DNA of 22,839 nucleotides from positions 4,409 to 27,247 of the forward strand of contig DCQM01000017.1 of NCBI GenBank assembly GCA_002323895.1. The letters run 5' to 3'. Source of the DNA: Akkermansiaceae bacterium UBA1518. GTDB taxonomy: Bacteria; Verrucomicrobiota; Verrucomicrobiia; Verrucomicrobiales; Akkermansiaceae. This document shows positions 15,840-22,839 of this stretch, piece by piece. Each line of letters begins with the position of its first letter. Position 1 is the stretch's first letter. The position numbers and the translations under genes are program-made. Below the pieces are notes generated by a model. That model was not told the origin of the DNA. It was given only the letters and a program-made list of their open reading frames with translations, and searched no databases.

Positions 15840-16283
15840 ATGAAACCTCTTTGGCTTGCCATCTTCGCCTCTCTTCTGTTGGTGTCATGCTCCAGCTACC
15901 AGCGAGAGTTCAAGGCATCTATAAACGAGTTTCACTCAGTCAAGCTCAGGCCCACTCCCACCGGCCCTTGGAAGGGAACCTGGAAAAGCGAAGTCAACGG
16001 ACATCATGGTCCGCTCTGGTGTATGATTACAAGGGATGAGGCCTCACCCGACACTTACAACTTCCGCTACCGTGCTGGTTGGGGCTTACTGCAATTCGGT
16101 GATTATACTCACCCCATCACAACCACACAGAAAGAAGGAACTCTTTCCTTGAACCACTCAATGTCCTTGCCCAACAACTTCGGCACTTATCGTATCAAAG
16201 GACAAGTCAGCCCAACACAATTTGAGTGTCGCTTCCAAGGCAATGGTGACAAAGGTACAATGGTCCTCCAGCGCCCCCACTAG
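15840..16283 (+). CDS. Small lipoprotein, function unknown
   Basis: The 147-residue protein starts with a lipoprotein signal, MKPLWLAIFASLLLVSC, with the lipobox LVSC and C17 as the lipidated cysteine. The mature part is short and beta-rich. Its pattern of GPWKGTWKSEVNGHHGPLW, FRYRAGWGLLQFGDY and ECRFQGNGDKGTMVLQR suggests a small barrel resembling calycin/lipocalin-type folds, as an impression only. The open frame extends upstream into hemQ, but the ATG at 15840, four bases after the hemQ stop, is the sensible start. Its stop codon TAG (16281-16283) shares CTAG with the stop of the convergent kinase-fusion gene. Confidence 0.85.
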   Translation: MKPLWLAIFASLLLVSCSSYQREFKASINEFHSVKLRPTPTGPWKGTWKSEVNGHHGPLWCMITRDEASPDTYNFRYRAGWGLLQFGDYTHPITTTQKEGTLSLNHSMSLPNNFGTYRIKGQVSPTQFECRFQGNGDKGTMVLQRPH

Positions 16284-17347
16284 CTGTAATACGGCTCGAC
16301 TGCGACTAGGCCGGGTGCTGCATCCCTTGCTTCCCGAGAAGGGAAAAGGTAGAGCGCATAACCACCATGGCCACCCCCGCAGTATTTCCGAGCGACACTG
16401 CCTAGAATTTTAGGCAACTCTTCCATCTTCTCTCCCAACTGGGCTGAATAAGACATCAAAACCGCCTCAGCTAGCTTGGCAACCGACTCGGCCATCACGG
16501 CCTCTCGAGCTACGGCTCCCGCACGCTCAATCAAATCGTAATCCCGTTCAAAACCCACTGAACCTGGCGTATCGTGTTGCTTCCTAGTCCAGAGCAAACC
16601 CATGCATCCAGACAGAAACGATCCATCTCGTTTCAAATCCAGCCGCGGCCTTTCGCCACTCTTCCAGACACAAATTCCCGTTTCGCGGATTACTGCTGGA
16701 TCTTGCCAACCTACGCCCAAATCAAGCTCGGACTGCACCGAGTCTTTGCCATTCAAAAAGGCCCAAGCTCCGCTCCCCCCCAACCCCGCTTTCTGCTCAT
16801 AGGGCCAATCGTGAAGACTCACCTTCGGTGAAATCGCGCAGTTCACAATAAAACCGCCCTCCCGAGCATACTTCGGCACATCCAGCCAGCCACCTCCAAA
16901 GTCAACACGCAGAGGAGCCTCCGCCACCCCACCAATCCGATTTAGAATAGCGGTCGTCGAAATTGGCTCAAACTTTGGAGGAGTCTTCGGCAGGCGGACA
17001 TACCGACAACCCAATTCCTCACACAGTCTCTCTTTGATTTCCCCATATTGGTCGTCCTCCGTAACCGCCAAAATATCCGGCTTAAGCTCGCGAAAAACCG
17101 GCTCAAAATCCAACCCCTGTCGTTCTCCATTCCCAGCGACTACGTGGTCAACCATCACCAGAGACCGCAAAAGCTCCACCTTATGATCATCCGGCAACGA
17201 AGGCCTTCGGCCCTTGTGCTTCCATAAAATATCCTCATTTGCGAACGAAACTGTTAAGTGATCACCCAAGGCCCGGGCCTCTTCAAAAAACTGTAAATGC
17301 CCCGCATGTAGAATATCATAACAACCTGAAACAAATACCTTCACCAT
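16280..17347 (-). CDS. Fusion of a cytidylyltransferase-like domain and a GHMP kinase-like domain
   Basis: The 355-residue protein has two parts. Residues 1-135 are a nucleotidylyltransferase of the TagD/RfaE2 kind: VFVSGCYDILHAGHLQF with the HxGH signature H14-H17, and ISTTAIL (129-135) in place of the usual ISTT/RSTT motif. Residues 143-355 resemble a GHMP kinase, with APLRVDFGGGWLDVP (144-158) as the N-terminal motif, GLGGSGAWA (188-196) as the ATP loop and KYCGGGHGGYALYLF (321-335) as the C-terminal motif. The kinase part, about 210 residues, is much shorter than the usual 300 or more. Sequential phosphorylation and nucleotide activation of a sugar such as a heptose or fucose would fit, by analogy with two-domain sugar-activating enzymes. 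The sugar is unknown. It is divergent from a sulfatase and convergent with the lipoprotein gene. Confidence 0.85.
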   Translation of the reverse strand: MVKVFVSGCYDILHAGHLQFFEEARALGDHLTVSFANEDILWKHKGRRPSLPDDHKVELLRSLVMVDHVVAGNGERQGLDFEPVFRELKPDILAVTEDDQYGEIKERLCEELGCRYVRLPKTPPKFEPISTTAILNRIGGVAEAPLRVDFGGGWLDVPKYAREGGFIVNCAISPKVSLHDWPYEQKAGLGGSGAWAFLNGKDSVQSELDLGVGWQDPAVIRETGICVWKSGERPRLDLKRDGSFLSGCMGLLWTRKQHDTPGSVGFERDYDLIERAGAVAREAVMAESVAKLAEAVLMSYSAQLGEKMEELPKILGSVARKYCGGGHGGYALYLFPSREARDAAPGLVAVEPYYS

Positions 17348-17378
17348 CGCTTAAAGTAGTCAATCACGCCTCCCTCGC

Positions 17379-17407
17379 TGGACAAGTCTTTACCTGTTCG
17401 CTAACCT
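17379..17407 (+). promoter_or_regulatory. Candidate promoter of the second sulfatase gene
   Basis: TGGACA (17379-17384), 17 bases, then TAACCT (17402-17407) match the -35 consensus at five and the -10 at three of six positions. The ATG follows the -10 by six bases, so transcription would give an almost leaderless message, in keeping with the missing Shine-Dalgarno. Confidence 0.35.
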
Positions 17408-17413
17408 CCACGC

Positions 17414-19033
17414 ATGAAGCTTTTCCTTCTTCTTCTATTCCCCTTCGCCGCCCTCGCAGAAAAAAAGCGGCCCAATATCGTCTTTTTCTTCACCGATGAC
17501 CATGCCCCTCACGCCATAGGCGCTTATAATGGCTGGCTCAAATCGGTAAACCCGACCCCCGAAATCGACAAACTTGCCGACGACGGCATGCTCTTTGAGA
17601 ATTCCTTCTGCACCAACTCTATTTGCGGGCCCTCTCGCGCCGTCATCATGAGCGGAAAGCACAGCCATAAAAATGGCTTCATGAACAACGGGAACTCCTT
17701 TGATTGGAACCAACAGATCTTCCCGAAAATTCTCCGTGCCGCCGGTTATCATACTGCCCTTTACGGCAAATCCCACCTCAAGGGAAAACCTCAGGGCTTC
17801 GACTCATGGGCCGTCCTTCCAGGTCAGGGCGACTACTACAACCCGGCCATGATCACGCCAAAAGGGCGAAAAATCATCAATGGCTACTGCACCGACATCG
17901 TCACTGACATGGCCATCGACTTCATCAAGGAATCCAAGGAACTCGGCAAACCCTTCATGCTCATGTGCCAGCACAAGGCGCCGCACCGCACCTGGATGCC
18001 AGCTCTGCGCCACCTTCATCTCTATGATGACATCACGATTCCCGAACCCAAAACCCTTTTCGACCAATACGAGGGGCGCATCCCAGCCCAGCACCAGGAA
18101 ATGGAAATTGATCGTCACATGTATCTCGACCATGACCTCTTTACAGACCTCACCCCCGACTTAGATTTCCCCAAACAGCGCCGTCCAAGCGAGGACCGCT
18201 CCGCCTACATAAACATGAAGCGCATGACCCCGGAACAGCTGAAAACTTGGCGCGCAGCCTACGGCCCTAAGGATAAGGCTTTCCGCGAAGCCAAACTTAC
18301 CGGTCGTGACCTCGTCCGCTGGAAGTTTCAGCGCTATGCCAAAAACTACCTCCGTGCCATCAAGGGCGTTGACGAGAACTTAGCACGCCTCCGCAAAGCG
18401 CTCGAAGACCAAGATCTCGCTGATAACACGGTCTTCGTTTACTCTTCTGATCAAGGATTCTATATTGGCGACCACGGCTGGTACGACAAACGTTGGATGT
18501 ACGAAGAATCATTAAAGATGCCTCTTATTATTTCTTGGCCTGGCGTCATTAAACCCGGCTCACGCAATACCGACCTTGTTCAAAACCTAGACTATGCACA
18601 AACCTTTCTCGAGATGGCCGGGGCAGAAACACCCAGCGACATGCAAGGCACTTCCCTCGTTCCGCTGCTTAAAGGCAATAAGCCCAACGACTGGCGTAAA
18701 TCCATCTACTACCACTACTACGAGTATCCTTCCTACCATCAGGTCCCCCGCCATAACGGCATCCGCACCGAACGCTACAAACTCATCAACTTTTACGAAT
18801 TTGGAGAGTGGGAATTCTACGACCTCAAAACCGATCCCGATGAGCTCAAAAACCTTTATGGCAACCCCGAGAAGAAAGAGCTGATCAACGATGTCCGCAA
18901 ACAACTCCTCAGACTCCAAAAAGGCTATGGCGACGACACGGTTCTTAAAGAAAAGCCACCGGAGTGGAAGAGCAGAATGCGAACCACCACCAGCGTCAAA
19001 ACCAAAGCCAACTTCCGCCCACGCGTGAAGTAG
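17414..19033 (+). CDS. Secreted sulfatase, CGPSR type
   Basis: The 539-residue protein has a short signal peptide (MKLFLLLLFPFAALA) and a complete type I sulfatase core. RPNIVFFFTDDHAPHAIGAY gives D28 and D29, the formylglycine motif is CGPSR (C71-R75), and KSHLKG gives K119 and H121. QHKAPHRTW gives H191, and SSDQGFYIGDHGWYDKRWMYEE contains the metal and product-site residues, with DQ in place of the usual DN. The last feature and the length resemble N-acetylglucosamine-6-sulfatase-like subfamilies, so a sulfated amino sugar is one possible substrate; this is inference. An insertion of about 90 residues (205-320) with many charged residues lies before RAIKGVDENLARL. The C-terminus is basic (KTKANFRPRVK). 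It is divergent from the kinase fusion and 150 bases before the Ldh-type gene. Confidence 0.93.
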   Translation: MKLFLLLLFPFAALAEKKRPNIVFFFTDDHAPHAIGAYNGWLKSVNPTPEIDKLADDGMLFENSFCTNSICGPSRAVIMSGKHSHKNGFMNNGNSFDWNQQIFPKILRAAGYHTALYGKSHLKGKPQGFDSWAVLPGQGDYYNPAMITPKGRKIINGYCTDIVTDMAIDFIKESKELGKPFMLMCQHKAPHRTWMPALRHLHLYDDITIPEPKTLFDQYEGRIPAQHQEMEIDRHMYLDHDLFTDLTPDLDFPKQRRPSEDRSAYINMKRMTPEQLKTWRAAYGPKDKAFREAKLTGRDLVRWKFQRYAKNYLRAIKGVDENLARLRKALEDQDLADNTVFVYSSDQGFYIGDHGWYDKRWMYEESLKMPLIISWPGVIKPGSRNTDLVQNLDYAQTFLEMAGAETPSDMQGTSLVPLLKGNKPNDWRKSIYYHYYEYPSYHQVPRHNGIRTERYKLINFYEFGEWEFYDLKTDPDELKNLYGNPEKKELINDVRKQLLRLQKGYGDDTVLKEKPPEWKSRMRTTTSVKTKANFRPRVK

Positions 19034-19183
19034 AAAATCTGGGAAATGGCCCCGTAAGCTGCAGAGCTTCGGGCGGGTGCGAATTTATCAATTCAGAGGC
19101 CATCGTCTCCAGAATCCAACGCTTGGAACTTGCCATCTCGTCGGAAAAAGCCAGTCTCTCGCCCGACAAAACCCGTCATACGT

Positions 19184-20263
19184 ATGAGCGAATTCCAGGT
19201 AGTCCCAACTAAGAAGCACGATGAGTTAGTCGCTGCAGCCTATCAGGCGAGAGGTTACACGGCAGAAGAATCTTCAGTTGCCGCATCAGTCTGCCAGGAA
19301 GCCGCTCGCCACGGGATCCGAACCCATAATGCCCTCAAAGCGCTTCACCTCGACCACCTTTTTGGTTCCGCCACTGGGGGCTGCGTTCCTGGTGCAGAAA
19401 TCGAAGTTGTTAATGACCGCTTTAAAGCTTCTGAAGTCTGGGATGCTCACAAGAAGTTAGGCCAAGCTGTTGCTGTAGCAGCGATCGATCGCTGCATCGA
19501 AATGGCCGATGAATTTGGCGTTGGCCAGGTCGCAATAGACAATGCCTTCCATTACCTCTGGGGCGGCGGATATGTCATGAAGGCTGCCGAAAAAGGCTAC
19601 ATCGCTTACACCAACTGCACCTCTACGCTAGCCGAAGTCGTTCCTTTCTTTGGCAAGCATCCGACTCTTGGCACCAACCCTCACTCGTGGGGATTCCCAA
19701 CCCAGGATGCGAATGGATTCCCGATCGTTATCGATTGGGCCACTTCGACCGTCGCAATGGGCCGCGTCCAGCAACTCAAGCGAGAGGGCAAGCCCCTCCC
19801 TCCCGGAGCCGCCGTTGACAAAGATGGCAACGAAACTACTGACCCAAATGAAGTTGCCTCCCTCCTCCCCTTTGGAGCCCACAAGGGTTATGGCATGGCT
19901 CTCATTAACGAACTCGTCGGCGGATTCATCGGCGGCAACCTCCCCACTGAACGGGGGCGCACAGGCGCCAAAACCACGTCCTGTTTCTACTTTCAGGTCA
20001 TTCACCCAGATGCTTGGTCCAGCGGAGCGTTCGTTCACGGCAACCAATCGGCCAACATGAAAGCCGTCCTCGATGACATCCTAGGTCACGGAAACGAAAA
20101 GTGCCTCCTTCCTGGACAAATTGAAGCCGGCTTCCGTAAGCGTAGCGACGCTGCTGGCGGACTTCTTTTCACCAACGCCGAACTTGCCGAATTTAAGGAA
20201 TTGGCCGATGAGATCGGTCAAAGTGGGTGGGGACTCGAAAACTTTCCAGAAGAATCCGCGTAA
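19184..20263 (+). CDS. Ldh family (malate/L-lactate-type) NAD(P)-dependent oxidoreductase
   Basis: The 359-residue protein matches the Ldh_2 family, which reduces or oxidises 2-hydroxy acids such as malate, L-lactate, sulfolactate or ureidoglycolate with NAD(P). Recognisable stretches are RHGIRTHNALKAL (42-54), which holds the catalytic-type histidine (H48), GVGQVAIDNAFHYLWGGGYV, FGKHPTLGTNPHSWGFPT, VIDWATSTVAMGRV and LLPFGAHKGYGMALINELVGG. The histidine is followed by Asn where most members have Gly, so the substrate may differ. The ATG at 19184 is preferred to an upstream in-frame start at 19130 that would add a basic tail without similarity. TCATACGTATGA (19176-19187), a perfect 12-base palindrome, covers the start codon. 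It is followed 12 bases later by the FmdB gene. Confidence 0.9.
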   Translation: MSEFQVVPTKKHDELVAAAYQARGYTAEESSVAASVCQEAARHGIRTHNALKALHLDHLFGSATGGCVPGAEIEVVNDRFKASEVWDAHKKLGQAVAVAAIDRCIEMADEFGVGQVAIDNAFHYLWGGGYVMKAAEKGYIAYTNCTSTLAEVVPFFGKHPTLGTNPHSWGFPTQDANGFPIVIDWATSTVAMGRVQQLKREGKPLPPGAAVDKDGNETTDPNEVASLLPFGAHKGYGMALINELVGGFIGGNLPTERGRTGAKTTSCFYFQVIHPDAWSSGAFVHGNQSANMKAVLDDILGHGNEKCLLPGQIEAGFRKRSDAAGGLLFTNAELAEFKELADEIGQSGWGLENFPEESA

Positions 20264-20275
20264 AAAATCTACATC

Positions 20276-20554
20276 ATGCCAAATTACGACTACCGGTGCA
20301 AACAATGTGATCACGTCTTCGAGGTCTTTCAGAGCATGAATGACGACAAACTCACTGACTGCCCCCAAGCAGACTGCAGCGGTCAGGTCAAACGCCTCCT
20401 TGGAACTGGGGCAGGCATCATCTTCAAAGGATCAGGATTTTACGAGACCGACTACCGATCAGACTCTTACAAAGCCGGCGAGAAAAAAGCCTCCGAATCT
20501 GTTTCATCAAAGTCTGAGAAAAAGGAATCAAAGCCTGCCAAATCCTCCGACTAA
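20276..20554 (+). CDS. FmdB family zinc-ribbon protein
   Basis: The 92-residue protein begins with the FmdB-type zinc ribbon, MPNYDYRCKQCDHVFEVFQ, with C8 and C11, and a second pair C29 and C34 in DCPQADCSG. This is followed by VKRLLGTGAGIIFKGSGFYETDYR, the usual FmdB sequence. A low-complexity Lys/Ser/Glu tail (66-92) ends it. The family was named as a putative regulator but its function is unknown. The start lies 12 bases after the stop of the Ldh-type gene, so they are probably co-transcribed. Confidence 0.93.
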   Translation: MPNYDYRCKQCDHVFEVFQSMNDDKLTDCPQADCSGQVKRLLGTGAGIIFKGSGFYETDYRSDSYKAGEKKASESVSSKSEKKESKPAKSSD

Positions 20555-20678
20555 ACTCGATAATGCGAAAATCTCGCCCCGAGGACGATACGCACATTAA
20601 GTGGGGCCTTCTGTCGCTCCTAAAATTCGTTAATTTCATGGTTGGCTCTGCCTCTCGCAACCTCTTCACTGTTTGGTC

Positions 20679-21326
20679 ATGAAGCGCTATTTCATCCTTT
20701 TCACTCTTTCTCTCGTCGGGGCGCTTGGCTACGGAATCTACCTTGGCTTCCAATCGCAGGACCTCTCCGACATCAAGGGACGCTTGGAGGACGATCGCAC
20801 CAAGAATCCATCTAGCGTTCCCAGCCTCATTGAAGAGGCTGCGAAAGATCGCACCGAGAGCGTCACCATTACCGAGCGCCAGCTCAACAGTTGGCTCGCA
20901 GACAAACTGAAAGCCCGTCAAGAAGGACTCCTTGCAGACCACGTCAAAATTAAAGGGGTCTGGGTCCGCTTTGATGAAGAGGAAGGCGGTCGCGCAGAGA
21001 TTATTATTGAACGCGAAATCAAGGGCCACCCCCAAACCGTTTCCAAATTCATCCGCATTGAACGTAAGAAAAAAGAAGACGGCTCCTTCACAACTTACAT
21101 CTACGAAGATGGCGGTCGCATCTGGAATCTCCTTGCCGCTGGCGGTCGCTTCGGCCCCGCCCGCGTCCCTCAAGGATTCCTCTTCTTTACCCACGATGCC
21201 TTTGAGAGCCTGAGAAGTCTTTTTGCCGATGAACTTGCCGCCATGGAAGAAGAAATCACGAAACTTGGTGGTGGACGTATCATCTTCGAAGAGGACCAAA
21301 TGCGCATCGACTTCCCGAAGAACTAG
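20679..21326 (+). CDS. Membrane-anchored hypothetical protein
   Basis: The 215-residue product has an N-terminal hydrophobic helix (about 4-24, YFILFTLSLVGALGYGIYL) that is likely an uncleaved anchor, with the rest outside the cytoplasm. The middle, VTITERQLNSWLADKLKARQ (about 61-80), recalls the opening of small envelope proteins whose first strand is followed by a helix. Then come strands VKIKGVWVRF and GRAEIIIEREIKG. The C-terminus is helical and charged (ELAAMEEEITKLGG). I do not recognise the family. The ATG at 20679 is used; a TTG two codons upstream is less likely. It stands 124 bases after the FmdB gene and ends eight bases from the convergent Smr gene. Confidence 0.75.
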   Translation: MKRYFILFTLSLVGALGYGIYLGFQSQDLSDIKGRLEDDRTKNPSSVPSLIEEAAKDRTESVTITERQLNSWLADKLKARQEGLLADHVKIKGVWVRFDEEEGGRAEIIIEREIKGHPQTVSKFIRIERKKKEDGSFTTYIYEDGGRIWNLLAAGGRFGPARVPQGFLFFTHDAFESLRSLFADELAAMEEEITKLGGGRIIFEEDQMRIDFPKN

Positions 21327-21334
21327 CTTTGTCA

Positions 21335-21691
21335 TCAACGATTTAGCCAAATAATCGAAGCCCCACGATTGTTTCGGTCCCTCGCATACCTTCCTCCCAG
21401 CTCCTCGGCCAAATGACGCAAGAAAGCCGTCGCACGCGGGCCAATGATAGAGTGGCCCGACGTCGAACCGTAACCATGCACGATTTTTAAACCAGAGTGG
21501 CGATGATGAATGGCCAACTCCAGTGCCTCCACGATTTTTACCCGCGCCTGCTCCCACGTTTCGCCAGCATGCGCGACATCCACCTCTAGGACCTCCTCCC
21601 AAATTTCGCGCGGTGCAGGACCATCACATTTGGGGCAATAGTTTTCCCAAAAATGATCAAAAGGAAAACCGCACCCTGGGCACTCCCTCAT
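21335..21691 (-). CDS. Smr-domain protein with N-terminal zinc ribbon
   Basis: The 118-residue protein has two parts. Residues 1-25 carry two CxxC pairs (C4, C7 and C19, C22) that should bind one zinc. Residues 35-118 resemble the Smr domain of MutS2, with VDVAHAGETWEQARVKI, then LKIVHGYGSTSGHSIIG (68-84) holding the HGxG-type loop, and a final GASIIWL strand. Smr domains bind or cut nucleic acids and have been linked to ribosome rescue and DNA branch cleavage. The conserved leading LDxHG motif reads VDVAHAG here, so activity is uncertain. A purine-rich AGGGA precedes the ATG at 21691. The gene follows the HGSNAT-like gene by five bases. Confidence 0.8.
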   Translation of the reverse strand: MRECPGCGFPFDHFWENYCPKCDGPAPREIWEEVLEVDVAHAGETWEQARVKIVEALELAIHHRHSGLKIVHGYGSTSGHSIIGPRATAFLRHLAEELGGRYARDRNNRGASIIWLNR

Positions 21692-21696
21692 CTTCC

Positions 21697-22839
21697 CTAA
21701 ATTCGGAAAAAGACATTTCGTTTATAGAAAGTCCGGCACAACCAGAATATCAAAAACATTCCACCCACAGCGACCAATAGCGCACCTAGCCCGGGCAAGA
21801 ATCCATTCGCCCAGTCTGCCACCGGCCCACCCAAGACACGCTTCGCAATATGATTAAAATCTAACACAGTTGAGAGCAAGTAAATCGCAATCGGATTCAT
21901 GCCAATCCAGACAAACGGCATTGCCCATCCTTTTACTTGAACCACGTCTATCGACAAATAAAAGAAGGCCAGCAGGATCAAACTCCAACCACCTGCCAAA
22001 ACCACAAAGCTAGAGGTCCAAAGACACTTTATGACCGGGTGATAGTCACCCCATAAATTCCCTACCAAAACCAAAATCACCCCAGCTCCGAAAAGAGTTA
22101 GAACCTTCTTCCCTCGCGTTAGCCCCTCATTTTTTAAAAACAGCCCCGCAAAAACTCCCAACAGACAAGTCGCGATTGCCGGTAATGTAGAAAGAATGCC
22201 TTCGGGATCATGCTCCCCACTATACTTATCAAACGGCAAATATTTTGAATCAAACCAATTCGTTATATTCCGCCCCTCTTCGAAACTCACCGCTTCTTGA
22301 CCAGGCATCGCCACGAAAGACAAAAGCGCCCAATATCCACCAAGCAAAACCAGAAATGCCGCGACCAACCCGCGCGCTGGTAAATAGATAAAAAGTAACC
22401 CTGTCACCAAATAGCAAATCCCTATCCGCTGTAGGACACCTAGCAACCTCACCCCTTCTAATCCACCTGAGATTCCTCCGTAATAAATAATCCCGATCAA
22501 CCAAAGCAAAAGCCCTCGCCAAATGACCCGCCGAACCGCAGCACTCCGACTGCCCGATGCCTGTAATTTTCCTAGCGAAAACGCCACCGAGGTTCCAACA
22601 ATAAAAACAAAAGAAGGAAAAATGAGATCATAAAAACGAAACCCCTCCCAACTCACGTGTTCTAGCTGAATTATTACCGTATTTAGAACTTCTGATTGCA
22701 CCCCGTCTAACTTCGCCAGCGCATGAGCAAGCGCCTCGCCACCCACAATCCAAAACATTATAAATCCCCGGAAAGCATCCAATGACATTAATCGCCCATT
22801 GGAAGTCGGGATAAGACAAGGCGCATTTTCCTCAGACAT
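21697..22839 (-). CDS. HGSNAT-like multispanning acyltransferase (DUF5009/DUF1624 type)
   Basis: The 380-residue protein starts with the ATG at the very last bases of the window, so upstream control is unseen and a longer form cannot be ruled out. It has about ten hydrophobic helices. The opening RLMSLDAFRGFIMFWIVGGE is the hallmark of heparan-alpha-glucosaminide N-acetyltransferase-like proteins, and IFPSFVFIVGTSVAFSLG and GVLQRIGICYLVTGLLFI follow. In animals HGSNAT carries an acetyl group across the membrane onto glucosamine. Bacterial members, frequent in Bacteroidota and Verrucomicrobiota glycan loci, are thought to acetylate amino sugars or other acceptors. The substrate is unknown. The stop lies five bases before the Smr gene. 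Confidence 0.9.
   Translation of the reverse strand: MSEENAPCLIPTSNGRLMSLDAFRGFIMFWIVGGEALAHALAKLDGVQSEVLNTVIIQLEHVSWEGFRFYDLIFPSFVFIVGTSVAFSLGKLQASGSRSAAVRRVIWRGLLLWLIGIIYYGGISGGLEGVRLLGVLQRIGICYLVTGLLFIYLPARGLVAAFLVLLGGYWALLSFVAMPGQEAVSFEEGRNITNWFDSKYLPFDKYSGEHDPEGILSTLPAIATCLLGVFAGLFLKNEGLTRGKKVLTLFGAGVILVLVGNLWGDYHPVIKCLWTSSFVVLAGGWSLILLAFFYLSIDVVQVKGWAMPFVWIGMNPIAIYLLSTVLDFNHIAKRVLGGPVADWANGFLPGLGALLVAVGGMFLIFWLCRTFYKRNVFFRI

Noticed and set aside
19057..19075. Small hairpin AAGCT-GCAG-AGCTT after the second sulfatase gene
   Set aside because: Five-base arms with no following T run are expected by chance and do not support a terminator call.
20424..21602. Open frame of 392 codons on the minus strand
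   Set aside because: It runs antisense through the FmdB gene and the membrane-anchored gene and out of frame through the Smr gene, all better supported; the product is low in recognisable structure.

Overview
The window looks like a chromosomal segment of a Verrucomicrobiota bacterium (PVC superphylum), possibly a marine member of Verrucomicrobiales; a planctomycete is less likely. The reasons are several formylglycine sulfatases, a Tat-exported Gfo/Idh/MocA oxidoreductase, a DUF1592-type cytochrome-like protein paired with a DUF1552 protein, a small ferredoxin and a short membrane protein next to an ECF sigma factor of types familiar from this phylum, and HemQ-type haem synthesis. This assignment is inference from gene content; no rRNA or tRNA gene was seen. 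The segment is gene dense: no stretch over 300 bases lacks a gene, and the longest gaps (about 100-200 bases) lie at 1767-1968, 3971-4080, 6664-6797, 10689-10880, 19034-19183 and 20555-20678.

Layout. 1-5133 is all on the minus strand: a two-domain thioredoxin-like protein running off the left edge, a rhomboid protease, a Tat-exported Gfo/Idh/MocA oxidoreductase, a decayed sulfatase (3415-3970) and a secreted protein of unknown function. The last is divergent from an intact plus-strand sulfatase (5194-6663). 6798-10688 holds the exported DUF1592 and DUF1552 pair, three bases apart. 10881-14048 is a minus-strand housekeeping run. Read in transcription order it is ferredoxin, DUF721 protein, HAD hydrolase, dihydroneopterin aldolase (folB), ECF sigma factor, small membrane protein (possible anti-sigma) and YjbQ. 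A candidate ECF-type promoter overlaps the folB stop codon.

14162-16283 is a tight plus-strand operon: an acidic membrane protein, coproheme decarboxylase HemQ and a lipoprotein. It ends tail to tail, sharing CTAG, with a minus-strand fusion of a nucleotidylyltransferase and a GHMP-type kinase (16280-17347). 17414-21326 is plus strand: a second intact sulfatase, an Ldh-family dehydrogenase, an FmdB-type zinc-ribbon protein and a membrane-anchored unknown. 21335-22839 is minus strand: an Smr-domain protein with a zinc ribbon, and a multispanning HGSNAT-like acyltransferase whose start codon is the last three bases of the window.

Taken together, the exported sulfatases, the Gfo/Idh oxidoreductase, the HGSNAT-like protein and the sugar kinase/nucleotidyltransferase fusion suggest use or modification of sulfated or amino-sugar glycans. 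The middle of the window is general cell upkeep (folate, haem, Fe-S protein, envelope-linked sigma factor). No CRISPR array, insertion sequence, prophage or defence system was found. The least familiar items are the kinase fusion, the coiled-coil insertion in the DUF1592 protein, the unknown partners of HemQ, and the sigma factor with its minimal membrane partner.
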